A stretch of DNA of 64,000 nt. It comes from Paenibacillus sp. RC334. Its GTDB lineage: Bacteria > Bacillota > Bacilli > Paenibacillales > Paenibacillaceae. The position numbers and the translations under genes were made by a program. Of the stretch, positions 35,471-43,634 are shown piece by piece. The stretch's first letter is position 1. Each line of letters opens with the position of its first letter. The stretch lies in NCBI RefSeq assembly GCF_030034735.1, contig NZ_CP125370.1:1984001-2048000 (forward strand), read 5' to 3'. Below the pieces are notes generated by a model, which ran no database searches, was not told the origin of the DNA, and saw only the letters and a list, made by a program, of their open reading frames with translations.

Positions 35471-36436
35471 CTACACTCCAAAATTAAAATCATCATCAGT
35501 CAGCGGCTCCACATTCATTGCACGCACGTAGCCGTTTCCTTTTTTAGAAAAGAAATCATGCTGCTTGGTGTGGGTGCTGATGCCGTTGAACACAATCGGA
35601 TTGACTTCTTCTTCCTCAAATAATGGATCAAAGCCCAGGTTCATCATGGCCTTATTGGCGTTGTAGCGCAAGAAGACTTTGACATCGTCCACAAGCCCGA
35701 TAGGAGCATAAATTTGCTCGGTGTATTGTTCCTCGTTATTGTGCAAGTAGCGCAGCAACCCTACCAGCGTCTGGTACAGATCGCGTTGCTCTTCCTCGTC
35801 CAGCTCTGCATAAATCTCCTGTGCCAGCACACCTACATAAACACCGTGAATACTTTCGTCCCGCAAAATCAGGTCGATAATTTCTCCGCTGCATGTCATC
35901 TTGCCCTGACCCGCCAGATAGAGAGGATAGAAGAAGCCGCTATAAAATAAATAGCTTTCTAACAGCACTGACGCTGCCATAGCGAGATACAAGTCTTTTG
36001 GCGTATGAATATTCATATAATACTGACGAATGGTTTCCGCCTTGGTCTGGAGATGCGGATTTTCCTCTACCCAACGGAATATATTATCAATCTCTTCCGT
36101 AGAAGCCAGGGTTGTAAAAATACTGCTGTACGACTTCGCATGAATTTGCTCCATCATCGCCATAAAGCTCAGTACAGCTTTGCGTTGCAGCCCATCCACA
36201 TGCTCCATAATTTGCGGCATACCCACGCCGCCTTGAATCGTGTCAAGCAACGTCAAGCCGCCTAATACTTTCATGTAGGCTTCTTTTTCAATATCACTGA
36301 GGGTTACCCAGCTCATTTTATCGTCGGACAGCGGAATTTCATCATCCGTCCAAAATTGCATAATGTTCTGATTCCAGAACATCAGTGTGAAATCATCGTC
36401 CGAGCGATTCCAGTTTACAGCTTGTATACCTGTCAT
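35471..36436 (-). CDS. nrdF: Class Ib ribonucleotide reductase, beta (radical) subunit
   Basis: 321 residues. NrdF features: [32 protein letters not shown] (metal-binding Asp/Glu near the N-terminus), [21 protein letters not shown] (Glu-x-x-His), [14 protein letters not shown] (Glu-x-x-His) and the C-terminal [12 protein letters not shown] that docks to NrdE. It holds the dimetal-tyrosyl radical, assembled with reduced NrdI. AAGGGAG is 10 bases before the ATG. It is the last gene of nrdIEF and is separated from nrdE by a structured 206-base gap. Confidence 0.95.
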   Translation of the reverse strand: MTGIQAVNWNRSDDDFTLMFWNQNIMQFWTDDEIPLSDDKMSWVTLSDIEKEAYMKVLGGLTLLDTIQGGVGMPQIMEHVDGLQRKAVLSFMAMMEQIHAKSYSSIFTTLASTEEIDNIFRWVEENPHLQTKAETIRQYYMNIHTPKDLYLAMAASVLLESYLFYSGFFYPLYLAGQGKMTCSGEIIDLILRDESIHGVYVGVLAQEIYAELDEEEQRDLYQTLVGLLRYLHNNEEQYTEQIYAPIGLVDDVKVFLRYNANKAMMNLGFDPLFEEEEVNPIVFNGISTHTKQHDFFSKKGNGYVRAMNVEPLTDDDFNFGV

Positions 36437-36503
36437 TGTTTAGCATTCTCCCTTCAGCTTCCGAGATTTCCTAGAGTCATAATGAAATGACATAGGCGAA
36501 TCA

Positions 36504-36585
36504 CCGTATGCTTGACATACGGAAGCTGCATCCGCGAGGCCGTGTCCCAACCCATAAAGGGTGAACATCACGCTGGATACAGCTT
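36504..36585 (-). other. Structured RNA candidate between nrdE and nrdF
   Basis: An outer stem AAGCTGCATCC (36523-36533) with GGATACAGCTT (36575-36585), one mismatch, encloses a second stem with CCCATAAAGGG at its tip. A further 7-base hairpin (CCGTATG/CATACGG, 36504-36522) adjoins it. There is no T run on the minus strand, so it is not an ordinary terminator. It could stabilise or process the nrdE-nrdF message. Confidence 0.5.
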
Positions 36586-36642
36586 CTAATGAAAAGCATC
36601 CATACATATGAGGACTTCTAATTATAAGCTATCCATACGGTC

Positions 36643-38727
36643 TTAGATCGAGCAGGTGAGGCACTCTTCCACAGACAGCTTTTTGGTACGTGTGTAGTAC
36701 AACGATTTGAGTCCTTTGTGAGCAGCATAGAGATAGCAACGCGCCAATTGGCGTGTAGTCACGTCACTGTTCACATGAAGCACTGTCGAAATTCCTTGAT
36801 CCACGTGAGGCTGGATTTCGGCAATCAGGTCAAGCACTTTGAACTGATCCATTTGATAAGCGGATTTATAAAAGAACACATTATCTCTTTGCAAGTAAGG
36901 CATTGGATAATAGGTCGTCGAGTTCGCATAGGTACGTGTTTCAATTTGTTCCACGATTGGCATTACGCTGGACGTCGCATTTTGAATATATGAAATGCTG
37001 GCCGTCGGCGCAATCGCCATACGGTACGCGTGATACAAGCCGTTCTTCTGCACGTCTGCCTTCAGCTTGTCCCAATCCTCTGGAGAAGGAATATAGATGC
37101 CGTTGAACAGCTCTTGTACACGTGCCGTTGTCGGACGGTAATCGGTATTCAGATAACGGTCAAAATACACCCCAGTCGCATAATCCGATTCCTCAAAGCC
37201 ATAAAAGCTTTGTCCGGCCGCTTGCGCGATCTCCATGCTTTTCTCCAGCGAGTGATAGTTCATCGTCATAAAGAAGGTACGGACAAAATCCTTCGCTTCG
37301 TTGCTTTCATAAGCAATTTTGTTCTTGGCAAGGTAGCCATGCAAGTTCATGACACCCAGACCGACAGAATGCATCTCACGGTTTGCCTTGGCAACACCCG
37401 GCGCGTTCGCGACTTGGGTCATATCGCTGACCGAGGTCAGGGCAATCATCCCCTCGTGAACGGATTCGCGGATTTTCCCATGCTCCATCACATTTACAAT
37501 GTTGAGAGAAGCCAGATTACAGCTGATATCCCGACGAATTGTATCCTGTTGACCGTAATCTGCAATTTCAGAGGTTTCCTGTAATTGGAAAATTTCTGTG
37601 CACAGGTTTGACATTTTAACCTGACCCACGTTTTTAAGAGCATGTGCCTGATTAGCGTTACTTTTGTTCATCATGTATGGATAGCCGGATTCCAGCTGGA
37701 TCATGGCAATTTTGGTCAACATGTCACGCGCGCTCATCGCAACCTTTTTCTTCACCCGGTCGTCAGCAAGCAGTGTATCGTACATTTCATCCAGATCCAT
37801 ATCGTCCAGATGCGTACCGTAGGCCTTGTACACACTGTAAGGAGCGAATACATGCAGCGGCTCATTATCCTGAGCCAGCTTATAAAAGCGGTTCGGAACA
37901 ATCAGTCCGATGGAGAGTGTCTTGAGGCGTACTCTTTCGTCGGCATTGATTTTTTTACTATCCAGGAACTCCAGTACATCCCAACCGAAAATGTTGTAGT
38001 ATGCAGCGCCGGAGCCTTTACGTTGACCCATCTGATCCGCGTAGGAGAAGCCGTCCTCCATCAGTTTCAGCACAGGCATAATTCCTTTAGCCGCGCCTTC
38101 TACACCTTTAATCGCTTCGCCACGTGACCGCAGTTTCGACAGGTTGACCGCGACACCGCCGCCGATTTTGGACAACTGCATGCAAGTGTTTAGCACGTAG
38201 TTGATCGAGTTGAGGGAGTCGTCCATTTCGAGCAGGAAGCAGGACACCAGTTCTCCACGACGGCTTTTGCCTGCATTTAGGAAGGTTGGCGTAGCCGGCT
38301 GGAGACGCTGCTCCATCATCGAGCGGGACAACAGGCGCGCCGTATCGGCGTTACCCCGTCCCAAATGCAGGGCGACGACCGCCACCCGGTCAGGATAGTG
38401 CTCCAGATAAACCTTACGGTCATTACTCTTCACTGCATAATCCGTATAAAACTTGGATGCTGCCATATAGGAAGGAAATTTAAAATTATAACTATGAGTG
38501 ATATGGAAAATATCCTTAATTTCGTCAGCTGTATAGCTACTATAGAAATTTTCGTAATAATCATTCTCAATCATGTAGAGCACTTGAGCCGCTGTATCCG
38601 CAAACTTCAAGCTCCGTTCTTCGACTTCCTTCATAAATTCGTCTACAGCCTCTTGGTCCTTTTCCAATTGGAAAAAGCCATCTGTATCGCGTTTCATCAA
38701 CATGTTGTTCAGTTCAATATGCCGCAA
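36643..38727 (-). CDS. nrdE: Class Ib ribonucleotide reductase, alpha (catalytic) subunit
   Basis: 694 residues with a TTG start at 38727 (AGGAGGTGA 6 bases upstream). It reduces ribonucleoside diphosphates. Landmarks: RRGELVSCFLLEMDDSLNSI (active-site Cys), SKIGGGVAVNLSKLRSRG, NLCTEIF and NLASLNIVNVMEHG, GVMNLHGYLA, and the C-terminal redox pair in CLTCSI. The overactivity (ATP-cone) domain is missing, as usual for class Ib. It overlaps the end of nrdI by 14 bases. Confidence 0.96.
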   Translation of the reverse strand: MRHIELNNMLMKRDTDGFFQLEKDQEAVDEFMKEVEERSLKFADTAAQVLYMIENDYYENFYSSYTADEIKDIFHITHSYNFKFPSYMAASKFYTDYAVKSNDRKVYLEHYPDRVAVVALHLGRGNADTARLLSRSMMEQRLQPATPTFLNAGKSRRGELVSCFLLEMDDSLNSINYVLNTCMQLSKIGGGVAVNLSKLRSRGEAIKGVEGAAKGIMPVLKLMEDGFSYADQMGQRKGSGAAYYNIFGWDVLEFLDSKKINADERVRLKTLSIGLIVPNRFYKLAQDNEPLHVFAPYSVYKAYGTHLDDMDLDEMYDTLLADDRVKKKVAMSARDMLTKIAMIQLESGYPYMMNKSNANQAHALKNVGQVKMSNLCTEIFQLQETSEIADYGQQDTIRRDISCNLASLNIVNVMEHGKIRESVHEGMIALTSVSDMTQVANAPGVAKANREMHSVGLGVMNLHGYLAKNKIAYESNEAKDFVRTFFMTMNYHSLEKSMEIAQAAGQSFYGFEESDYATGVYFDRYLNTDYRPTTARVQELFNGIYIPSPEDWDKLKADVQKNGLYHAYRMAIAPTASISYIQNATSSVMPIVEQIETRTYANSTTYYPMPYLQRDNVFFYKSAYQMDQFKVLDLIAEIQPHVDQGISTVLHVNSDVTTRQLARCYLYAAHKGLKSLYYTRTKKLSVEECLTCSI

Positions 38728-39073
38728 CTCGGCTCACCTCCTGTTTGAAACGCTCTACATCGCCGAACGTTCCGGATAATTCAAATTTACTGATGACAGG
38801 CACGTTATAATGGTCGGAGATCAAATCCGCGCTTTTGGCAAAGCTCTCGCCCCAGTTACGGTTGCCGCTGGCAGCCACACCCACGAGGTTTTGAGCATTT
38901 TTTTGCAAAAAGGAAGATACCCTCTCAGGTATCTGTCCAAACCCCGTTGTATATGTAATGAGTACGTATGGTTCCTCTATAGTCATTTGCTCCTGGATTT
39001 GGACCGCCGGAAGCTTGAGCTTCCCGATAAATCTTTTTACATTGCCGGTCTTGGAATCATAGGCAATCAGCAT
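38714..39073 (-). CDS. nrdI: NrdI flavodoxin for class Ib reductase
   Basis: 119 residues from the ATG at 39073 (AAGGAGG 9 bases upstream; the ATG at 39082 is too close to it). MLIAYDSKTGNVKRFIGKL binds FMN phosphate; TYTTGFGQIPERVSSFL and GVAASGNRNWGESFAKSADL contact flavin. It supplies the oxidant for building the dimanganese-tyrosyl cofactor of NrdF. First gene of the operon. Confidence 0.92.
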   Translation of the reverse strand: MLIAYDSKTGNVKRFIGKLKLPAVQIQEQMTIEEPYVLITYTTGFGQIPERVSSFLQKNAQNLVGVAASGNRNWGESFAKSADLISDHYNVPVISKFELSGTFGDVERFKQEVSRVAAY

Positions 39074-39241
39074 TGTATTCATCCTCCTTGACATTTGGCA
39101 AAACAGCATCTGTCCAAGGCTCGAAATCCTGTAAAGATTCGCAACCCCTTGCTGGCTGTGCTTCGCCAAAATTTTAACGCCTATTTATATCGGTACTTCC
39201 ATATCTGTATTTTAAAGATATATGTGTAAAATACGCGTTGC

Positions 39242-39295
39242 ACACTATATTTAGAGTACGATTTCTATTTTATATCTATATATAGGTGAGGTCAA
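39242..39295 (-). promoter_or_regulatory. nrdIEF promoter with paired NrdR boxes
   Basis: Two NrdR-like boxes have cores CTATATTTAG (39245-39254) and CTATATATAG (39276-39285), 31 bases apart centre to centre, as in known NrdR operators. On the minus strand a promoter TTGACC (complement of 39290-39295) and TAAAAT (complement of 39267-39272), 17 bases apart, has one box inside its spacer and the other near the start. NrdR represses when dATP is plentiful. Confidence 0.8.
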
Positions 39296-39415
39296 TCACT
39301 TTTAAAAGGTTGGGCACAAGGATTGGGGGCAAGTCCAAGCGGGGGGCGGGATAAGCAGAATAACTTTTTTTTTCGTGCGAATTTTACAAATGTACTGGAG
39401 TTTTGAGGGATGAAG

Positions 39416-39643
39416 ATGTACGATTTGTCAATAGGAGATACTGTGGTAAATCTACCTTTTACTGTAGGGGGGATACGTATGATGGGAAATGGATTTATGG
39501 ATTCAGGGTCGTTTGATGCTATATTAAGATACCATTACATAACCGAAGGGAAGATGTACTATGCCGCATATGATTGGGGAACGCATCGTATTGAGGGAGT
39601 ATCGTCAGGAGGATATACCGGAAATACGAAAATGGGTCAATGA
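39416..39643 (+). CDS. Doubtful small open frame before the GNAT gene
   Basis: 75 residues starting MYDLSIGDTVVNLPFTVGGIR, with GAGGG 6 bases upstream. Its last 83 bases overlap the acetyltransferase in another frame, and that overlap is clearly acetyltransferase coding. The first 50 residues could be a remnant or a short leader peptide. No family recognised. Confidence 0.25.
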   Translation: MYDLSIGDTVVNLPFTVGGIRMMGNGFMDSGSFDAILRYHYITEGKMYYAAYDWGTHRIEGVSSGGYTGNTKMGQ

Positions 39644-40133
39644 CCCGGATATTACATGCGGTTTGAGCGATGTTTTTACTTATCCTCATTCTCAGACGAA
39701 TAGCGAAGCCTACGTACAGATGATGATCGACGGTAACTCCGAGATCAAGGGCTTTGTTATTGCGCATAAAGACACACTGGACTATATTGGACAACTGGAT
39801 TTATTTAAAATCAACTGGATGAATCGGCATGCCACGCTCGGCATTGTGATTGGACGCGACGATAACCTGGGCAAAGGCTACGGACGTGAAGCGATCCGGC
39901 TATTACAGAAATTTGTATTTCATACGCTGAATCTGAATCGGCTGGAGCTGGAGGTCTATTCATATAATGAACGTGCATATCGCTGCTATCTGGCCTGCGG
40001 CTTCAAGGAGGAAGGTCGGCTGCGGCAAAAGCTGTTCAGAGAAGGCCAATACTATGACATCATTCAAATGGGCATTTTGCGAAGTGAGTATGAGGCTGCG
40101 GAGCAAACGACGGAATCTTCGCAGAACGTGTAG
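39561..40133 (+). CDS. GNAT-family N-acetyltransferase (RimJ/RimL-like)
   Basis: 190 residues: GERIVLREYRQEDIPEIRKWVNDPDI, then YIGQLDLFKINWMNRHATLGIVIGRDDNLGKGYGREAIRLLQKFVF (acetyl-CoA loop with GKGYGREA) and RLELEVYSYNERAYRCYLACGFKEEGRLRQ. This is the pattern of acetyltransferases acting on protein N-termini, polyamines or antibiotics; the substrate is not predictable. GAAGGGA lies 7 bases before the ATG. Confidence 0.88.
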   Translation: MPHMIGERIVLREYRQEDIPEIRKWVNDPDITCGLSDVFTYPHSQTNSEAYVQMMIDGNSEIKGFVIAHKDTLDYIGQLDLFKINWMNRHATLGIVIGRDDNLGKGYGREAIRLLQKFVFHTLNLNRLELEVYSYNERAYRCYLACGFKEEGRLRQKLFREGQYYDIIQMGILRSEYEAAEQTTESSQNV

Positions 40134-40259
40134 GGAAACAGACAGTCATCATCGTGTCATGTATATATGGAATGAAACAGAACGTTCAATGTAAAAGGGC
40201 TGAACAGCATCAGGCTGTCAGCCCCTGTAAGCTTTCATTCATATAAGCCAAACTCGAAC

Positions 40260-40377
40260 TATAAGCTGACTTGAAAAAATAAGCATCAAAACGGAGTAGG
40301 CGGAATGGTGCTGTACAAGCGAAGCACCATCCGACTGCGTAGTGGCACAGTAAGTAACTTTTAAGTTCAGCTTATTT
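40260..40377. repeat. Dispersed foldback element, copy B (terminal inverted repeats)
   Basis: About 118 bases. ATAAGCTGACTTGAAAA at the left is matched by the complement of the right end, CTTTTAAGTTCAGCTTAT. The core CGGAGTAGGCGGAATGGTGC is shared with copy A (4778-4909) almost base for base, and includes the hairpin ATGGTGCT/AGCACCAT. It ends 5 bases from the stop codon of the binding-protein gene at 40383. No open frame is present. Confidence 0.75.
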
Positions 40378-40382
40378 GATCG

Positions 40383-42074
40383 TTATTTTTCTGCGTTCCA
40401 CAGCTTAAGCCGATTTTGGATCAGTCCGGTGTAGATTTCTTCAGCCTTCGGCACGCCCGCCTGATCCAGCTCTTGGAGCATGCGGTCATAGACAGCATCA
40501 AATTGATCGGGCTTGGCGAGTACAGCCTCGGGAATCCGTTTGCGCACAATGTCCTGCGACTTCTGATAAATGACATTGTAGTTCGTATTGGTCGGAACGG
40601 GCATGTTGTAGGCGGCGCCCCATTCTTTCACTGGAAAATCCTTTTCGTTCGGGAACAGGTCCTTCCACGTTCGAGCATTGTAGGCTTGCAGGGATTTTTT
40701 TTCGGCCCGGCTGTAATTTTCGGTAATCATCTCGGGATAGTTCGTCGTATAGTAGTTGCCGGAAGGGTCCTTGATGCCGTCACCGTAATGCGGTCCCCAT
40801 ATCCAATATAAACCGATGCCCGACTCTCTCATAAAAGCGGAATTATCGGTGTTTTTACGTTGCTGCACATCGGGCGGAATAACCCGTTTGCCATTCTCTA
40901 CTTTGTAATGCTGGCCTTCGATTCCCCAGTTGCGCAAAATTTGTCCTTCGTCGGAGGCCAGAAAATCCAGAAATTTGATGGCACGCACGGGATTTTTGCA
41001 CGAGGTCGTAATTCCGATCCCGTATGCAGCATCAAAGCCAAGCGGCTGGAGGGAATGATCCTCGTATTTCTCGCTTAACGTAACCGGGAAATGCGCGTAG
41101 GTAAATTCATCCTTGCCCGCCGCTTTGAGCGCGTTTTCGGCATCCTGATAATTCCACTCCTGATCGATGAGTCCAATCACACGACCTGCGGCGATTTTGG
41201 ACTTGTATTGATCGCTTTTTTGCACAAAAGTATCCTTATCCAGCAGTCCTTCGTTGTACATATGATTCAGCCAGCGAAAATATTCCCGTTCCTCCGGGCG
41301 TTTGTAGTGGAGAATGGCTTTACGCGTCTTGGGATCGATATAATACTCTCCATCGTCCGGTCCGCCTGTAGCGGTAACTGCCGGATTTGTCACGGTAATT
41401 TGAATTTTCCAATCTTCGGCATCAAGGGAGAGGGGGATGGTAGGCTGACCGTTAGTGGTGGGATATAGGGCTACATAGTCCTTGAGTGCTTTTTCAAAAT
41501 CCTGAACCGTGCGAATTTTCGGATAGCCGAGCTTCTCGAGTGCCTGATGCTGGATTTCGAACCCCGCTTGTGCGTCAAATGCGATGTGATCTACGCCCAA
41601 ATTTGTCGGAATGGTATAGATGGCAGGGTCGTCATTGCTATATTTAATACGGTTAAAATAGTCTCCGTACACTTTCTTGATATTGGGGCCGTATTTATCA
41701 ATCAGGTCGGTTAAGTCAATGAGTGCCCCGGCATCGACCAGCTTACCGACATCGCTTTTGGGATAGACCAGGTCAGGATACTCTCCGCTGGCAGCCATCA
41801 AAGCAAACTTTTCCTCACTCCGGCCATTGACGGCATGTTCTCCGTTCAGTGTCACGCCCGTTTTTTTGATAATTTCCTGTCCAATTGCATCTTTCATGTT
41901 ATTCCAGTTCGAGCTGGCGTCACCACCAAAAAAAGTAAGTGTAACAGGACTGGTATCATCGGGATTTTCCTTTTCTGCCGTACCGCCTGTTCCGTTTGCG
42001 CAGCCCGTCGTGACGAGTAGCAACAAAGCCAGGAGCAGGATGGAGCCTTGTCGTACCGACCTGATCTTGAACAT
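40383..42074 (-). CDS. Extracellular solute-binding lipoprotein (family 1), orphan
   Basis: 563 residues from the ATG at 42074 (AAAGGGGG 9 bases upstream; a TTG at 42080 is too close). Lipoprotein signal with VTTGC; body typical of long LplA/YtcQ-type binding proteins (VTLTFFGGDASSNWNNMKDAIG; YPDLVYPKSDVGKLVDAGALIDLTDLIDKYGPNIKKVY). There is no permease beside it. It may feed the permeases encoded at 53314-55111 or distant ones. It is divergent from a LacI-type regulator. Confidence 0.86.
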   Translation of the reverse strand: MFKIRSVRQGSILLLALLLLVTTGCANGTGGTAEKENPDDTSPVTLTFFGGDASSNWNNMKDAIGQEIIKKTGVTLNGEHAVNGRSEEKFALMAASGEYPDLVYPKSDVGKLVDAGALIDLTDLIDKYGPNIKKVYGDYFNRIKYSNDDPAIYTIPTNLGVDHIAFDAQAGFEIQHQALEKLGYPKIRTVQDFEKALKDYVALYPTTNGQPTIPLSLDAEDWKIQITVTNPAVTATGGPDDGEYYIDPKTRKAILHYKRPEEREYFRWLNHMYNEGLLDKDTFVQKSDQYKSKIAAGRVIGLIDQEWNYQDAENALKAAGKDEFTYAHFPVTLSEKYEDHSLQPLGFDAAYGIGITTSCKNPVRAIKFLDFLASDEGQILRNWGIEGQHYKVENGKRVIPPDVQQRKNTDNSAFMRESGIGLYWIWGPHYGDGIKDPSGNYYTTNYPEMITENYSRAEKKSLQAYNARTWKDLFPNEKDFPVKEWGAAYNMPVPTNTNYNVIYQKSQDIVRKRIPEAVLAKPDQFDAVYDRMLQELDQAGVPKAEEIYTGLIQNRLKLWNAEK

Positions 42075-42110
42075 CTGCAAAATCCCCCTTTATAAGTATG
42101 ATTTACATAA

Positions 42111-42124
42111 TGTAAGTGCTTTCA
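42111..42124. promoter_or_regulatory. cre-like site upstream of the binding-protein gene
   Basis: TGTAAGTGCTTTCA fits the cre consensus TGWAANCGNTNWCA except at position 7. It lies 37 bases upstream of the gene start in the region shared with the divergent LacI-type regulator. Confidence 0.5.
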
Positions 42125-42354
42125 ATAGTAAATTGTAGGAAATACCGAACCCTACGTCAAGTCATTTATGTTGATTTGTTATGTGTTTGTTTTTTTATTA
42201 TGCAAACATATTTTGGTGGATGGTGTGGATTTGTGTAAATCTATCGTTTGATGATATAAAACAAAGTGTGCTACGATGATACCAGTTTATGGGTACACCC
42301 ATGTATTGGAAAGGCAGAGGCAAAAAAAGATTCCGAATAGGGTTGGGTGAGAAG

Positions 42355-43422
42355 ATGCGTGGAAAAATAACGTTGCAGGAAATTGCGGATGCGGCCGGTG
42401 TTTCAAAGTTCGCTGTTTCGCGTGCATTGTCCGGCAAGCCCGGAGTAAGTGAGGAGACGAGGGCAGTGTTGGTCAAGCTGGCTGCCCAGATGGGCTATTT
42501 TCGCAATCATCCAAAGACAACGGGGGTGGAACCTCGGGACACGGATGCCGGGGAATGGTCGGGAACTGTGCTGGTGTTATTTCCGAATATACGGCACCAG
42601 AACAGAGAATCCAGGTATTGGGGTCCTGTGTTTGAAGGCATTTCTGAGCGCCTGAATGGAAAGGGAATGAACATGCTGACGTTAACGGAGCCTTCAACAG
42701 AGGATATGTTTTCTTTGCTGAATCCAGAAGCGATCAGGGGCATTATCACAGTGGGGTCGATTTCTACTTCTATATTGCTGAATATTTATCGGATGAGCAT
42801 TCCGGTCGTCATGGTGGACCATTGGGATGCTGCGTTTTTAAGCGATACGGTGTTTACAGATAACCGCACATGTATGTCTGAACTCATGAGAAATGTGCTG
42901 TGCAGGGGCTATACCCGTTTTCAATTTGTCGGAAATATCGACGATGCTCACAGTTTCTATGAACGTTGGGAAGCTTTTCGCTCCACACTGGAGCTTGGAG
43001 GAATAGACTTAAAGCAAAACGGAGCTTTGCTCCACATGGGAGCGCAGAAGCTCGCCGAGGAATTGGACAAGCTGACCGAGGATGAATTGCCGGAGATCTT
43101 TGTATGTGTGAATGATGTGACTGCCGGGCACGTGGTGGATGTGCTCAAACGAAAGGGAATTGACGTCCCAAGGCGCTGTGGAGTGACTGGTTTTGACGAT
43201 ACGAGCGAGCAGATGCCGATTTATGCTACGGTGAGAGTGGATAAGGAGCTGCTGGGAATGCGTGCGGTGGATCAATTGCTATGGCGTATAACCAACCCGG
43301 ATTCGCCCGTCGAGAAAAAGCTGCTGCACGCGGAGCTAGTCATACGGGAGGGGTATGCGCCGCGGCTCAGTCAGGGAAATGATGATCATGAACACCCGAT
43401 TAGTACAATCAAATATAGTTGA
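42355..43422 (+). CDS. LacI-family transcriptional regulator
   Basis: 355 residues from the ATG at 42355; the HTH begins at once (KITLQEIADAAGVSKFAVSRALSGKPGVSEETRA), so the longer frame from 42289 is not used. The periplasmic-binding-like domain (about 65-345) shows PVVMVDHWDAAFLSDTVFTDN, FVCVNDVTAGHVVDVLKRKG and GVTGFDDTSE. It probably senses a sugar and controls the divergent binding protein and the mannosidase gene downstream. Terminator after the stop at 43465-43508. Confidence 0.9.
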   Translation: MRGKITLQEIADAAGVSKFAVSRALSGKPGVSEETRAVLVKLAAQMGYFRNHPKTTGVEPRDTDAGEWSGTVLVLFPNIRHQNRESRYWGPVFEGISERLNGKGMNMLTLTEPSTEDMFSLLNPEAIRGIITVGSISTSILLNIYRMSIPVVMVDHWDAAFLSDTVFTDNRTCMSELMRNVLCRGYTRFQFVGNIDDAHSFYERWEAFRSTLELGGIDLKQNGALLHMGAQKLAEELDKLTEDELPEIFVCVNDVTAGHVVDVLKRKGIDVPRRCGVTGFDDTSEQMPIYATVRVDKELLGMRAVDQLLWRITNPDSPVEKKLLHAELVIREGYAPRLSQGNDDHEHPISTIKYS

Positions 43423-43464
43423 TGTCCAGATGTAGATGATTGAGCTCAGTACATGGGGAAGATA

Positions 43465-43508
43465 AAAAAGTCGCTTTTAGCCTTTTTTGGGCGAGAGCGA
43501 CTTTTCTT
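43465..43508 (+). terminator. Terminator after the LacI-type gene
   Basis: AAAAAGTCGCT pairs with AGCGACTTTT around a loop with a GCC/GGGC element, then T-rich sequence. Confidence 0.85.
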
Positions 43509-43634
43509 TGTTGTTTTTCAATTTGTTTTTTTACAAAAAACGATTTGACTAATTTGTTAGCTTAATGTTATTTTTGTTATGTTTATAGAGGAGCCAAGAT
43601 GTTCCCAATCATCCTTACAGGGAGGCTTGCGACG

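Noticed and set aside
35270..35623. 117-codon open frame on the + strand
   Set aside because: It runs from a repeat-like region into the antisense of nrdF and has no protein-like features.
42289..42354. Longer start for the LacI-type regulator
   Set aside because: The helix-turn-helix begins directly after the ATG at 42355, as in all family members; the extension is a basic stretch without a ribosome site.
43599..43634. Earlier ATG of the beta-mannosidase as the only start
   Set aside because: It has a good ribosome site, but family alignment begins at 43635; kept only as an alternative.
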